A stretch of 64,000 nt of DNA from DASUXA01 sp036378155 (GCA_036378155.1 DASUXA010000051.1:18267-82266), one strand, 5' to 3'. Shown: positions 35,193-44,415, counted from the first letter of the stretch. The notes: generated by a model not told the origin, from the sequence alone. A program made the numbers and translations.

Positions 35193-36228
35193 ACCCGAAC
35201 AGATCGTGGCCGACCTGCGGTCGGACACCGTGACGAAACCGACCGCGCCGATGCGGGCGGCGATGGCGTCCGCCGAGGTCGGCGACGACGTGTACAACGA
35301 GGACCCGACGGTCGACGCGCTGGAACGCGAGGTGGCCGAGATGTTCGGCCACGAGGCGGCGCTGTTCGCCCCGACCGGGTCGATGGCCAACCAGATCGCG
35401 GTGCAGCTGCTGGTACCGCCCGGCGACGAGTTGCTGTGCGACGCCGACGCGCACGTGGTCACCCACGAGATCGGCGCGGCCGCGGCGATCGGCGGGATCT
35501 CCACCCGTACCTGGCCCGCGGTCGGCTCGGACATCGATCCGGGGGCGGTCGCCGCGATGATCCGCCCGGAGGGCTACCACGCGGTACCGACCCGGGCGAT
35601 CGCCGTCGAGCAGACCCACAACCGCGCCGGTGGCGGCGTCATCCCCCTCGGTACGCTTCGCGACCTGCGCCGCCTCGCCGACCAGGCGGAAGTCGCGTTG
35701 CACTGCGACGGCGCGCGGATCTGGCACGCGATGGTGGCTGACGGCGTACCGGCGCGGGAATACGGGCAACTGTTCGACACGCTGTCGGTCTGCCTGTCCA
35801 AGGGGCTGGGCGCGCCGATCGGATCGCTGGTGATCTCCACCGCCGAGCGGATCGAGAAGGCGCGGTTCATCCGCAAGCGGATGGGCGGCGGCATGCGCCA
35901 GGTGGGCATCCTCGCCGCCGCCGGGCGGTACGCCGTGGCGAACCACATCGACCGCCTCGCCGAGGACCACGCCAAGGCGCGTCGGCTCGCCGAGGCGCTC
36001 GCCCCGTACGGCGTGGTCGACGCGGCGAAGGTACGCACCAACATCGTGCCGCTGGACCTCACCAAGGCGCCGTTGGACGCGTTGGCGCTCGGCGCCGTCG
36101 CGCGCCGCGAGGGCGTGCTCATCTCGGTGCTGGGTCCGAGCTTCGCCCGCCTGGTCACCCATCTCGACGTCGACGACGCCGGCATCGACACCGCGATCGA
36201 GGTGCTGACCGCCGCGCTCGCCGGCTGA
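35185..36228 (+). CDS. Low-specificity L-threonine aldolase
   Basis: 347-residue PLP enzyme that cleaves threonine to glycine and acetaldehyde. N-terminal DLRSDTVTKPTAPMRAAMASAEVGDDVYNEDPTV, substrate-binding FAPTGSMANQIA, QTHNRAGGGVIPL, and PLP lysine in CLSKGLGAPIGSL. GTG 35185 overlaps the aroG stop by 8 nt, so the genes are cotranscribed although the pathways are unrelated. Stereochemistry cannot be read. Confidence 0.92.
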   Translation: MAEPEQIVADLRSDTVTKPTAPMRAAMASAEVGDDVYNEDPTVDALEREVAEMFGHEAALFAPTGSMANQIAVQLLVPPGDELLCDADAHVVTHEIGAAAAIGGISTRTWPAVGSDIDPGAVAAMIRPEGYHAVPTRAIAVEQTHNRAGGGVIPLGTLRDLRRLADQAEVALHCDGARIWHAMVADGVPAREYGQLFDTLSVCLSKGLGAPIGSLVISTAERIEKARFIRKRMGGGMRQVGILAAAGRYAVANHIDRLAEDHAKARRLAEALAPYGVVDAAKVRTNIVPLDLTKAPLDALALGAVARREGVLISVLGPSFARLVTHLDVDDAGIDTAIEVLTAALAG

Positions 36229-36264
36229 CCGGCGCCCGGCGCCGGCCTCGTGCACACTCGGATC

Positions 36265-36597
36265 ATGCAGAAGTTCTCGCTGGAGGCGCAGGCCCGCGAA
36301 CATCTGGAGCGAGCCAGGGCGGGCTCGTCAGGGCGCAGTTCCGAGACCGTGTACGGCGGTCACGAACACGTGCTGCGGCAGACCGTGGTCGCCATGATCG
36401 CCGGTACGTCGCTGTCGGAACACGAGAACCCGGGTGAGGCGACGCTGCAGGTACTCACCGGACGGGTGCGGTTGACCAGCGGCGACACGTCGTGGGACGG
36501 GCGGGACGGCGACCTGATCGCGATTCCGCAGGCGCGGCACAGCGTCCACGCGGTCGAGGACTGCGCTTTCCTGCTCACCGTCGCCAAGGTGGGCTGA
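36265..36597 (+). CDS. Small cupin-domain protein
   Basis: 110-residue single-domain cupin. Barrel motifs are HENPGEATLQVLTGRVRLTSGD and DLIAIPQARHSVHAVEDCAFLLTVAK. The first-motif metal pattern is reduced (SEHENP), so metal binding is uncertain. ATG 36265 preferred to GTG 36250. Typical role: binding a small molecule or regulating via it; unproven. Confidence 0.85.
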   Translation: MQKFSLEAQAREHLERARAGSSGRSSETVYGGHEHVLRQTVVAMIAGTSLSEHENPGEATLQVLTGRVRLTSGDTSWDGRDGDLIAIPQARHSVHAVEDCAFLLTVAKVG

Positions 36598-37139
36598 CGT
36601 CTCCGCCGACGGGCACATCGCCGCTGCTCACCATCGGGCACGGCACCGCGGGTCGTGACCTGTTGACCGCTCTGCTGCTGGGCGCGCGGGTGCGGGCGCT
36701 GGTCGACGTGCGTACCGCGCCGGGCAGCCGGCGCAACCCGGACGTGGCGCGGGCGGCACTGGCGCAGTGGCTGCCCGAGGTGGGCATCGGGTACCGCTGG
36801 GAGCGCCGGCTCGGCGGCTTCCGCAAGGTCGCTCCCGACTCGCCCGACGTGTTCTGGCGGAACGAGTCGTTCCGGGGGTACGCCGGGTACACCCGCGACC
36901 CGGTCTTCCTCGCCGCCATGGACGACCTGCTGGTACAGGTCGCGACCGAGCGCACGACGGTGATGTGCAGCGAAACCGTCTGGTGGCGCTGCCACCGGCG
37001 GATCATCGCCGACTTCGCGGTGCTGGTACGCGGTGTCCCGGTGCTGCACCTCGGGCACGACGGGCGGCTGACCGAGCACCTGCCCACGGCGGGCGCGCGG
37101 GTCCGCGAGGATGGGCTGCTCGTGTACGACCGGGTGTGA
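36594..37139 (+). CDS. DUF488 family protein
   Basis: 181 residues of the DUF488 family. Recognisable: LLTIGHGTAGRDLLTALLLGARVRALVDVRTAPGSRRNPDV, YRWERRLGGFRK, RGYAGYTRDPVFLAAMDDLL, and TTVMCSETVWWRCHRRIIADFAV. The cysteine pair region (MCSETVWWRCHR) is typical. No ATG or GTG fits; a CTG at 36594 overlapping the cupin stop (CTGA), behind AAGG, is the best start, and the true one is uncertain. Role unknown. Confidence 0.8.
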   Translation: MTSPPTGTSPLLTIGHGTAGRDLLTALLLGARVRALVDVRTAPGSRRNPDVARAALAQWLPEVGIGYRWERRLGGFRKVAPDSPDVFWRNESFRGYAGYTRDPVFLAAMDDLLVQVATERTTVMCSETVWWRCHRRIIADFAVLVRGVPVLHLGHDGRLTEHLPTAGARVREDGLLVYDRV

Positions 37140-37140
37140 G

Positions 37141-37156
37141 GTACAGTTTTCTGTAC
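37141..37156. promoter_or_regulatory. Putative YefM-YoeB operator palindrome
   Basis: GTACAGTTTTCTGTAC: 6-bp arms around TTTT, 25 bp before the antitoxin start. The arms contain TGTAC, close to the TGTACA core of the E. coli yefM operator. This suits autorepression by the antitoxin-toxin complex. Confidence 0.55.
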
Positions 37157-37180
37157 GTCCTTGGCTTCCTGGAGGCGACC

Positions 37181-37456
37181 GTGCGCACGGTGAACTTCAC
37201 TCAGTTGCGGCAGAACCTTGCCACCGAACTCGACCGGGTGATCGATGATGCGGAAGAGGTGGTGGTGACGCGGTCGGGTCATGCTCCGGTCGTCATCGTG
37301 CCGCTCGCTGAGTACGAGTCGATGAAGGAGACGGAGTACCTACTTCGAAATCCGAGCAACGCGGCTGCGCTGCGTCGGTCCATTGAGGAACTCGAGCGTG
37401 GTGAGAGCAGCGAGCGCAGCCTCATCGATCCGTCGTCTCTCCGGGATATCGCTTGA
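37181..37456 (+). CDS. yefM: YefM/Phd-family antitoxin
   Basis: 91-residue antitoxin. N-terminal DNA-binding fold VRTVNFTQLRQNLATELDRVIDDAEEVVVTRSGHAPVVIVPLAEYESMKETEYLLRNPSN is standard for YefM; the C-terminal part (AAALRRSIEELERGESSERSLID) would wrap the toxin. GTG 37181 follows CTGGAGGCGACC. It overlaps the toxin start by 4 nt (TTGA). The GC content here looks lower than in neighbouring genes, consistent with mobility. Confidence 0.93.
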   Translation: MRTVNFTQLRQNLATELDRVIDDAEEVVVTRSGHAPVVIVPLAEYESMKETEYLLRNPSNAAALRRSIEELERGESSERSLIDPSSLRDIA

Positions 37457-37710
37457 GGATCATCTTCACCCGTACCGCGTGGGCGCAATACCTGAGTCAC
37501 ACGGATCGGAGACTGCTCAAGCGGGTTAACGACCTGATCGAGGACGCCATGCGCAATGGCTACGAGGGCATCGGCAAGCCAGAACCTCTGCGTGGTGAGT
37601 TGTCCGGCTACTGGTCCCGGCGCATCGACCAGGAACATCGACTCGTGTACCGGATCAAGGGAGATGACATCGAGATCATCGCCTGTCGGTACCACTACGC
37701 CGACAGGTAG
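37453..37710 (+). CDS. yoeB: YoeB-family mRNA interferase toxin
   Basis: 85-residue RelE-superfamily toxin that cleaves mRNA on the ribosome. Conserved: RIIFTRTAWAQYLSH, GIGKPEPLRGELSGYWSRRIDQEHRLVYRI, and C-terminal ACRYHY carrying the catalytic His and terminal Tyr. Glu49 and Arg64-type positions (PEPLRGEL, RRIDQEHR) are kept, so it should be active. The start is a TTG overlapping the antitoxin stop, which would keep toxin output low. Confidence 0.94.
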   Translation: MRIIFTRTAWAQYLSHTDRRLLKRVNDLIEDAMRNGYEGIGKPEPLRGELSGYWSRRIDQEHRLVYRIKGDDIEIIACRYHYADR

Positions 37711-37795
37711 CCGTCACGTCCGCTCTTCGTCACGCATGGCGGCCAGGTGCGCCGCGCCGTCACGGTGCGGCGCCCGTCGGCACGGGGCGACCGGA

Positions 37796-40324
37796 TCACC
37801 GGGTGGCGGCGGCGGGTTGGGCGTCCCGCGCGTCGGTGACCATGAACGACAGCCGGCCGTCCCGCGCGTCGACCGTCACATGCTGCCCCGCCGTGAGTCG
37901 CCCGTCCAGCAGCATCTCCGACAGCCGGTTGTCGACCTCGCGCTGGATGGTGCGGCGCATCGGCCGGGCGCCGAACTCCGGCATGTACCCGTGCTCCGCC
38001 AGCCAGTCCATCGCGGCGGACGTGAACTCGGCGGAGATGTCCTGCGCGTGCAGCCGCCGCCGGGTCTGCTCCAGCATCAGGTCGGTGATCTGGCGCAACT
38101 GCTCCCGGTCCAACTGGTGGAAGATGACGATCTCGTCGATGCGGTTGAGGAACTCGGGGCGCAACTGCTCGCGCAGCCGCCGCATGATCGCGTCCCGCAT
38201 CGCCGTGTCGCTGCGCTGCGCCTCGTCCCCGGCGGCGAAGCCGAGCGCGCCGCGCCGCGACACGATCAGGTCCGACCCGAGGTTGCTGGTCATGATCAGT
38301 ACCGTGTTCTTGAAGCTCACGGTGCGACCCTGGGCGTCGGTCAACCGTCCGTCGTCCAGCACCTGCAGCAGCGTGTTGAACACGTCCGGGTGCGCCTTCT
38401 CGATCTCGTCCAGCAGCACCACGGTGTACGGGCGGCGGCGCACCGCCTCGGTGAGCTGCCCCGCCTCCTCGTACCCGACGTATCCGGGCGGCGCGCCGAC
38501 CAGCCGGCTGACCGTGTGCCGCTCCTGGAACTCGCTCATGTCCAGCCGGATCATCCGGTCCTGGTCGCCGAACAGCGCCTCGGCGAGCGCGCGGGCGAGT
38601 TCGGTATTGCCGACCCCGGTCGGACCGAGGAACAGGAAGCTGCCGATCGGGCGGTTCGGGTCGCCCAGCCCGGACCGGGACCGGCGTACCGCCTGAGCGA
38701 CCGCGGCGACCGCCTCGTCCTGCCCGACCAGCCGCTGGTGCAGCCGTGCCTCCAGGTTCGTCAGCCGTTCGCGTTCCTCCTCGGTGAGCTGCCGGGCGGG
38801 AATCCCGGTGGCGCGGGACACCACCTCCGCGATGTCGTCCGGCGTCACCTCGGGTACCTGGGAGACGCCCTCCTCCTCGCTGTTGAGCCGTTCGCGCAGC
38901 TCGTGGATCTCGTCACGCAGCGCGCTGGCCCGCTCGTACTGCTCGTCCGCGATCGCCTGGTCCTTGTCCCGATGCAACTGCTCGAGCTGCTGTTCCAGTT
39001 CGCGCCGGTCGCTCGCCGGGGACTTGGCGCGCAGCTGTACCCGCGCGCCCGCCTGGTCCACCAGGTCGATCGCCTTGTCCGGCAGGTACCGGTCGGTCAG
39101 GTACCGGTCCGACAGTTGCGCCGCCGCGACCAGCGCCTCGTCGGTGAACCGGACCTGGTGGTGCGCCTCGTACCGGTCGCGCAGCCCGTGCAGGATCGCG
39201 ATGGTGTCCTCCACGCTCGGCTCCGGTACCAGGATCGGCTGGAACCGCCGTTCCAGCGCGGCGTCCTTCTCGATGTACCGGCGGTACTCGTCGAGTGTGG
39301 TCGCGCCGACCACGTGCAGCTCGCCTCGGGCCAGCGACGGCTTGAGGATGTTCGCCGCGTCGGTGGCGCCTTCGCCACTGCCGGCGCCCACCACGGTGTG
39401 GACCTCGTCGATGAAGATGATCAGCTCGTCGCTGTGCGCCCGTACCTCTTCGATGATGGTGTTCAGCCGTTCCTCGAAGTCGCCCCGGTACCGCGTGCCG
39501 GCGACCACCCCGGTCAGGTCGAGCTGGACCAGGCGTTTGCCGACCAGCGTCCGTGGCACGTCGCCGTCCACGATGCGCTGGGCGAGCCCCTCCACGATCG
39601 CGGTCTTGCCCACCCCGGCCTCGCCGATGAGCACCGGGTTGTTCTTGGTACGGCGTGCGAGCACCTCGACGCACTGCTCGATCTCGTTCGCCCGGCCGAC
39701 CACCGGGTCGATCTTGCCGTCGCGCGCCATCGCGGTCAGGTCGCGACCGTACTTGTCGATGGTCGGCGTGTTGCCGCGCGGCGGTCCGGCCGGCGCCGGT
39801 CCCGTCCCGCCGGCACCGGCGCGCAGCGAATCCGGCGTGATCCGGTGCGCGCGCAGCATCCGTCCACCGGTGGAATCGGGGTCCACGGTGAGCGCGAGCA
39901 GGATGTGTTCCGGACCGATGTACGACGAGTTCATGGCGCGCGAGATCTGGTGGGCGCGCAGCAGCACCCGCTTCGCGGCGGGGGTCAGGGACGGCGGCTG
40001 CTGTCTCGGAGTACCGCGGCGGGTTTGCGCGTCGATTTCGGCGGCGATCGCGTCCGGGTTCGCGCCGGAGCGTTGCAGCAGGTCGCGCAGCGGCTCCCGC
40101 TGGGTGGCCGCCCACAGCAGGTGTTCGGTGTCCAGGTCGGCGCTGCCCAGCTCCGCGGCGCGCTCGGCGGCGGCGGCCAGCAGTTCACCGGCGTCGCGGC
40201 TCATCAGGCGGGTGATGTCGACCCGGTACACGGGTCGCGGCTCGCTGCCGCCGAAGAAGCGGGCGAGAAATTCATCCAGCGGGCCGGAGCCGAACTGGCC
40301 GGGGCCCCAATAGCCGGTGGTCAC
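37796..40324 (-). CDS. ClpC-like AAA+ Clp ATPase with altered D2 Walker A
   Basis: 842-residue Hsp100/Clp unfoldase. N-domain with two Clp_N repeats (TEHLLWAATQREPLRDLL and GPEHILLALTVDP), D1 with Walker A GEAGVGKTA and Walker B LIIFIDEVHT, a short middle domain (coiled-coil, EQQLEQLHRDKDQAIADEQYERA), and D2. In D2 Walker A reads GPTGVGNTE: codon 38606-38608 is AAT (Asn) where Lys is expected. D2 Walker B VVLLDEIEKAHP is intact, and a ClpP-binding LGF loop (SRRGALGFAAG) is present. Start GTG 40324 lies 6 nt from AGGAGG; the annotated-looking ATG 40330 abuts it and is less likely. Confidence 0.92.
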   Translation of the reverse strand: MTTGYWGPGQFGSGPLDEFLARFFGGSEPRPVYRVDITRLMSRDAGELLAAAAERAAELGSADLDTEHLLWAATQREPLRDLLQRSGANPDAIAAEIDAQTRRGTPRQQPPSLTPAAKRVLLRAHQISRAMNSSYIGPEHILLALTVDPDSTGGRMLRAHRITPDSLRAGAGGTGPAPAGPPRGNTPTIDKYGRDLTAMARDGKIDPVVGRANEIEQCVEVLARRTKNNPVLIGEAGVGKTAIVEGLAQRIVDGDVPRTLVGKRLVQLDLTGVVAGTRYRGDFEERLNTIIEEVRAHSDELIIFIDEVHTVVGAGSGEGATDAANILKPSLARGELHVVGATTLDEYRRYIEKDAALERRFQPILVPEPSVEDTIAILHGLRDRYEAHHQVRFTDEALVAAAQLSDRYLTDRYLPDKAIDLVDQAGARVQLRAKSPASDRRELEQQLEQLHRDKDQAIADEQYERASALRDEIHELRERLNSEEEGVSQVPEVTPDDIAEVVSRATGIPARQLTEEERERLTNLEARLHQRLVGQDEAVAAVAQAVRRSRSGLGDPNRPIGSFLFLGPTGVGNTELARALAEALFGDQDRMIRLDMSEFQERHTVSRLVGAPPGYVGYEEAGQLTEAVRRRPYTVVLLDEIEKAHPDVFNTLLQVLDDGRLTDAQGRTVSFKNTVLIMTSNLGSDLIVSRRGALGFAAGDEAQRSDTAMRDAIMRRLREQLRPEFLNRIDEIVIFHQLDREQLRQITDLMLEQTRRRLHAQDISAEFTSAAMDWLAEHGYMPEFGARPMRRTIQREVDNRLSEMLLDGRLTAGQHVTVDARDGRLSFMVTDARDAQPAAATR

Positions 40325-40524
40325 CGTCATCCTCCTGAACGAGCGTCGAATTCTTCTCGCTCTGCCGTCCTACCCAGGCTGTCGGGCGTGAACCCGATGA
40401 CGCGCCAATCCGTGCCCGCCCGCCCCGCGTCCCGCCGTCCCGCCGTCGCGTCACGCCGGTCCGGTTTGCCCCGTTAACCAGCGGGAATGCCGGTCGCGGT
40501 ATCGGCCACGCGGTACGGGGCGGG

Positions 40525-40917
40525 ATGAGCGAGGAACTTCTCACACAGGCGATCGCGATCGTCGTCGCCGGCACCGAAGCCGTCGGCGCCGTCGTCATCG
40601 CGGTCGGAGCGGCGTGGGCGGCAGCCCGGTTCGTGGCGGCGACGGTACGTGGCCGCAACGCCGCGGTGTTCACGCCCATCCGACTGTCGTTGGGCCGGTA
40701 CCTCACGCTCGGGCTGGAGTTCCTGCTCGCCGCGGACGTGTTGCGCACCGCGGTCGCCCCGAGCTTCCAGGAGATCGGTCAGCTCGCCGCGATCGCGGCG
40801 ATCCGCACCGGTCTGAACTTCTTCCTCGGGCGGGAGATCCGGGAGGAACAGGCGCAGGTCGTGGCCCGCGACGCCGGGGACGACCGGTCGCCCCCGATCG
40901 GTCCGGCACCTCGCTGA
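40525..40917 (+). CDS. DUF1622 family membrane protein
   Basis: 130-residue protein with three predicted membrane segments (IAIVVAGTEAVGAVVIAVGAAWAAARFV; YLTLGLEFLLAADVL; EIGQLAAIAAIRTGLNFFL), matching DUF1622 (R-xx-LG-x-L-x-LGLEFL-x-A-DI pattern). The C-terminal tail is charged and cytoplasmic. ATG 40525. Function unknown. Confidence 0.88.
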   Translation: MSEELLTQAIAIVVAGTEAVGAVVIAVGAAWAAARFVAATVRGRNAAVFTPIRLSLGRYLTLGLEFLLAADVLRTAVAPSFQEIGQLAAIAAIRTGLNFFLGREIREEQAQVVARDAGDDRSPPIGPAPR

Positions 40918-40969
40918 CGCGTGCGTCAAGCCCCGCGACGCGCCGGGCGTCCCAGGTCGGGTCCGCCGG

Positions 40970-41833
40970 TCAGGCGGGCAGCCCGGCGAGGCGACGCAGT
41001 ACCGCCAGGTCCCGCTCGTGCCCGGCGCGTTCGTGACCGGGCGTCTCGACGATCAGCGGTACCCCGGCGGTCGCCGGATGGGCGAGCAGCTCCGCGAACG
41101 CGGCCTCGCCGATCTGCCCGGCGTCGATGTTCTCGTGCCGGTCGCGGGTGGAGCCCCGCGCGTCCTTCGAGTCGTTGGCGTGTACCAGCCGCAGCCGGCC
41201 CTCGCCACACGTGTCGACCAGAGAGTCCAGGGTCGCGGTCATGCCGCCGGGCGCCGCCAGGTCGTGCCCGGCCGCCCAGGCGTGGCAGGTGTCGAAGCAC
41301 ACGCCGAGCCAGGGATGCCCGTCGACCGCGTCGAGGTACCCGCCGAGATCCTCGACCCGCGAGGCGAGGCACCGGCCGCCGCCGGCGCTCGGTTCCACCA
41401 GCAGCTTCGGCGCGCCGGCGGCGGCCGCCTCGTCGAGCAGCGGGAGCAGAGCCTCGCGTACCTGGCGCAGCGCCCGGTCGGCGTGTGCCTCGTCGACCGC
41501 GCTGCCGGCGTGGAACACCACACCGGTCGCGCCGATCTCCGCCCCGCGAGTCAGGGCGTGGCGCAACGTGTCGACCGAGCGTTCCACGGTCAGCACGGTG
41601 GGGGAGCCCAGGTTGACCAGCAGGGAGGCGTGGATGTACGCGGGCACGCCGCGTTCCGCGCGACCCGCGCGGAACGCGGCGTCCTGGGCCGGGTCGCCCT
41701 TGGCGAGCGCCCAGCCGCGCGGATTCGACACGTACACCTGGACCGCGGTCGCGCCCAGCGCGTCGATGTAGCTCAGCGCCGCCTTGGCCAGCCCGCCCGA
41801 ACTCGGCGCGTGTACCCCGATCGGACGGTCCAT
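40970..41833 (-). CDS. nfo: Deoxyribonuclease IV (AP endonuclease)
   Basis: 287-residue TIM-barrel AP endonuclease that incises abasic sites in base-excision repair. Metal ligands in VVFHAGSAVDEAHAD, LLVEPSAGGGRC, VCFDTCHAWAAGHDL, LVHANDSKDARGSTRDRHENI and LIVETPGHE are all present. ATG 41833 directly abuts the kinase stop (1 nt apart), so both are cotranscribed. Its ribosome site is weak. Confidence 0.93.
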   Translation of the reverse strand: MDRPIGVHAPSSGGLAKAALSYIDALGATAVQVYVSNPRGWALAKGDPAQDAAFRAGRAERGVPAYIHASLLVNLGSPTVLTVERSVDTLRHALTRGAEIGATGVVFHAGSAVDEAHADRALRQVREALLPLLDEAAAAGAPKLLVEPSAGGGRCLASRVEDLGGYLDAVDGHPWLGVCFDTCHAWAAGHDLAAPGGMTATLDSLVDTCGEGRLRLVHANDSKDARGSTRDRHENIDAGQIGEAAFAELLAHPATAGVPLIVETPGHERAGHERDLAVLRRLAGLPA

Positions 41834-41834
41834 G

Positions 41835-43862
41835 TCACGGAGGGTAGATCCAGACCTGGATCTCCGTCCCCGGGGGGACCACGGTGTTCGGCGCGGGGCT
41901 CTGCTGGTGTACGTGCCCGCCGAGGTTGATCACCGGCTTGAGTTGCAGACCCGCCGCCGCCAGCGCCTGCTGAGCCTGGTTCGGGTCCATGTTGGTGAGG
42001 TCCGGTACCGGTACGCCGGGCGGTCCCTTGCTGATGGTGAGGGTGACGGTCGCGCCGTTCTCCACCCCGGAGCCCTGCGCCGGGTCCTGGGCGATCACCT
42101 GGTTCGCCGGCTTGTCGCTGTCCTGCTGGATCACCGCGACCTTCAGACCGAGACCCTGCAGCGCCTGCGTGGCGGCGTTGACGTCCTGCCCGATCACCGA
42201 CGGCACGGTGATCGGCGCCCGCCCCTTGCTGACCACGACGGTGACCTGGGCGCCCGGCGGTACCGGCTGTCCGGCGGGCGGGCTGGTCGACAGCACATTG
42301 CCCACCGGCATGTTGTCGTCGTACTTGTCGGTCCGTACCGGCGTCGCCTTGATCTTCTCCAGTTCGTTGACCGCCACGTCGTACGCCTGACCGACCACGT
42401 CGGGAACCGTGTACCGCTCGGGTCCCAGCGACAGCGTCAACGTGATCGTTCCGCCGCCGACGATCTTCTCGCCCGCACGGGGGTCCTGGTCGACCACGGT
42501 GTCCTTGGCGGCTTTGTCGTCGTACCGGCCCTTGTCGAAACGGACGTGCAGACCCTTCTGCTCCGCCAGCCGCACCGCGTCGGCGCGGTTCATCGCCAGC
42601 AGCGACGGCGTGTCGGTGTACCGGCCGGCGGCGAACCACCAGCCGCCCAGCACGACCACCAGGGCGGCGACGACCATTGCGGCGATCATCGCGTACCGAT
42701 TCTGCGGATGCGATCGCAGCCGGTACCACAGCTGCGCGGCGCGCTCGCCGAGTCGAGCGCCGGTGGGCTGCTGCACGGCGCGTCGCCGACCAGCCTGGCG
42801 AGGTTCGTCGTACCGTCCGGGCAGCCGCGCCCACGACGGTCGTTCCGCCGCGCCGGGACCCGCGCCGCCGGACACCGGCGAGATCACGCCGCCGCCGGAC
42901 ACCGGGGACATCGCCACGGTCGCTCCGCCGGACACCGGGGAGACGATCACGGTCGGCTGCGCCACCACCCCGCCGGAACCCCGCCGTTCGGTGCTCAACG
43001 CGTCTCGAGCCGCCTGGACCAGGGCGAGCAGCGCCGCGGCGTCGGTCGGTCGGCGCGCCGGGTCGCGTCGGGTCGCCTCGCCGACCAGGTCGTCGACCAC
43101 GCGCGGCAGACCGGGCACGTACGTCGACGGCGGGGGCACATCCCGGTCGACGTGCTGCCACGCCACCTCGATCGGCTTGTCCGCCAGGTACGGCACCCGA
43201 CCGGTGAGCATCTCGAACAGCACGATGCCGGTCGAGTACACGTCGGTGCGCGGGTCGGCCCTGCCGTCGGTGACCAGTTCGGGGGCGACGTACGCGACGG
43301 TCGCCATTAGTTGCCCGCCGTTGGTGTCGTCGGCTGCCTCGATGGCCCGCGCCAAACCGAAGTCGGCGACCTTGACCACGGCGTCGAGCAGGTTCGCGCC
43401 GTTCGGCGCCTGCGCGACCAGGACGTTTTCCGGTTTGATGTCGCGGTGTACCAGCCCCGCCCGGTGCGCGGCGCCGATCGCGGCGAGCATCTGCTCCAGG
43501 ACTGCGAGGGCTTCCTCGGGTTCCAGCCGGCGCCGCTCGCTGAGCAGTTCGCGCAGCGTCGTGCCGCGCACGAACTCCATCACCAGGAACGGCAGGCCCT
43601 CGTGGGTCCCCTGGTCGTACACGGCGACCACGTTCGGGTGGGTCAGCCGCGCGATCGTGGTGGCTTCCTCGGCGAACTTGCGCAGGAACCGGGCGTCGTT
43701 GACGTGACCCGGTTCGATCATCTTGACCGCGACGGTCCGCTCGAGACGTTCGTCGGCGGCCATGTACACGGTCGCCATGCCGCCCCGCGCGACGCGGGCG
43801 CGGATGCGGTAACGCCCTGCGATGAGGGCCCCGAGTAACGGGTCGACGACCTTGGTATCCAT
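41835..43862 (-). CDS. pknL: PASTA-domain Ser/Thr protein kinase (PknL-like)
   Basis: 675 residues. Kinase domain residues 15-285: Gly loop VARGGMATVYMA, Lys47 in AVKMIEP, HRDIKPENVLVA, DFGLARAIE, APELVTDGRADPRTDVYSTG. A disordered linker carries three SPVSGG repeats. One membrane helix (MIAAMVVAALVVVLGGWWFA, about 400-420), then four extracellular PASTA domains that bind muropeptide or lipid II. ATG 43862 starts the standard N-terminus. Divergent from the Rv2175c-type gene, as in M. tuberculosis pknL. Confidence 0.95.
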   Translation of the reverse strand: MDTKVVDPLLGALIAGRYRIRARVARGGMATVYMAADERLERTVAVKMIEPGHVNDARFLRKFAEEATTIARLTHPNVVAVYDQGTHEGLPFLVMEFVRGTTLRELLSERRRLEPEEALAVLEQMLAAIGAAHRAGLVHRDIKPENVLVAQAPNGANLLDAVVKVADFGLARAIEAADDTNGGQLMATVAYVAPELVTDGRADPRTDVYSTGIVLFEMLTGRVPYLADKPIEVAWQHVDRDVPPPSTYVPGLPRVVDDLVGEATRRDPARRPTDAAALLALVQAARDALSTERRGSGGVVAQPTVIVSPVSGGATVAMSPVSGGGVISPVSGGAGPGAAERPSWARLPGRYDEPRQAGRRRAVQQPTGARLGERAAQLWYRLRSHPQNRYAMIAAMVVAALVVVLGGWWFAAGRYTDTPSLLAMNRADAVRLAEQKGLHVRFDKGRYDDKAAKDTVVDQDPRAGEKIVGGGTITLTLSLGPERYTVPDVVGQAYDVAVNELEKIKATPVRTDKYDDNMPVGNVLSTSPPAGQPVPPGAQVTVVVSKGRAPITVPSVIGQDVNAATQALQGLGLKVAVIQQDSDKPANQVIAQDPAQGSGVENGATVTLTISKGPPGVPVPDLTNMDPNQAQQALAAAGLQLKPVINLGGHVHQQSPAPNTVVPPGTEIQVWIYPP

Positions 43863-44054
43863 CGGCACGCAGTCTAGGAGGCGGCGGGGACGGCTGATCA
43901 GGATGCCACAGTGTGCGCCGCGTCGGAACAGCCGTTCCGGCACAATGCGGCGGACCAGGGGTTTCGTGTACCGGTATGCCGGGTGTGGGGTCGCTGACGC
44001 GGCGCCCCCGGTGTTCGCTGGCACCGGTCGGCACGGCCATGGCAGGGTGTCTGT

Positions 44055-44408
44055 GTGAGTGATTCGCTGTCGTCGGACGGGCCGTCGCGGTGGCTGACCC
44101 TGCCCGACCTCGCCGAGATGCTCGAGATCCCGGTCACCCGCGTCCACCAGTTGCTGCGCGACGGCAAGCTGCTCGCCGTGCGCCGCGACGGTGTCCTCCG
44201 GGTACCGGCTGAGCTGGTCGCCACACCCACGGCCCGCAAGCACCTCCCCGGCGTTCTGACCCTGCTGCACGACGCCGGGTACAACGACGAGGAGGCGCTC
44301 GGGTGGCTGTACTCGTCGGACGACTCGCTGCCCGGCACACCCGCCGAGGCGCTGTCCGGCCCGCGCGCCACCGAGGTCAAGCGACGCGCCCAGGCGCTCG
44401 GCTTCTAG
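44055..44408 (+). CDS. Rv2175c-type DNA-binding protein, PknL substrate homologue
   Basis: 117 residues. N-terminal winged HTH (WLTLPDLAEMLEIPVTRVHQLLRDGKLLAVRRDGVLRVPAELV) and C-terminal helical domain (KHLPGVLTLLHDAGYNDEEALGWLYSSDDSLPGTPAEAL). This matches Rv2175c, a DNA-binding protein phosphorylated by PknL, and the gene is divergent from the kinase here too. GTG 44055. Phosphosite not assigned. Confidence 0.9.
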   Translation: MSDSLSSDGPSRWLTLPDLAEMLEIPVTRVHQLLRDGKLLAVRRDGVLRVPAELVATPTARKHLPGVLTLLHDAGYNDEEALGWLYSSDDSLPGTPAEALSGPRATEVKRRAQALGF

Positions 44409-44415
44409 CCCCGCC

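Noticed and set aside
37751..37776. GCGCCGC/GCGGCGC repeat between yoeB and clp as a terminator
   Set aside because: Only 7 bp with a loose loop; equally frequent by chance at this GC content.
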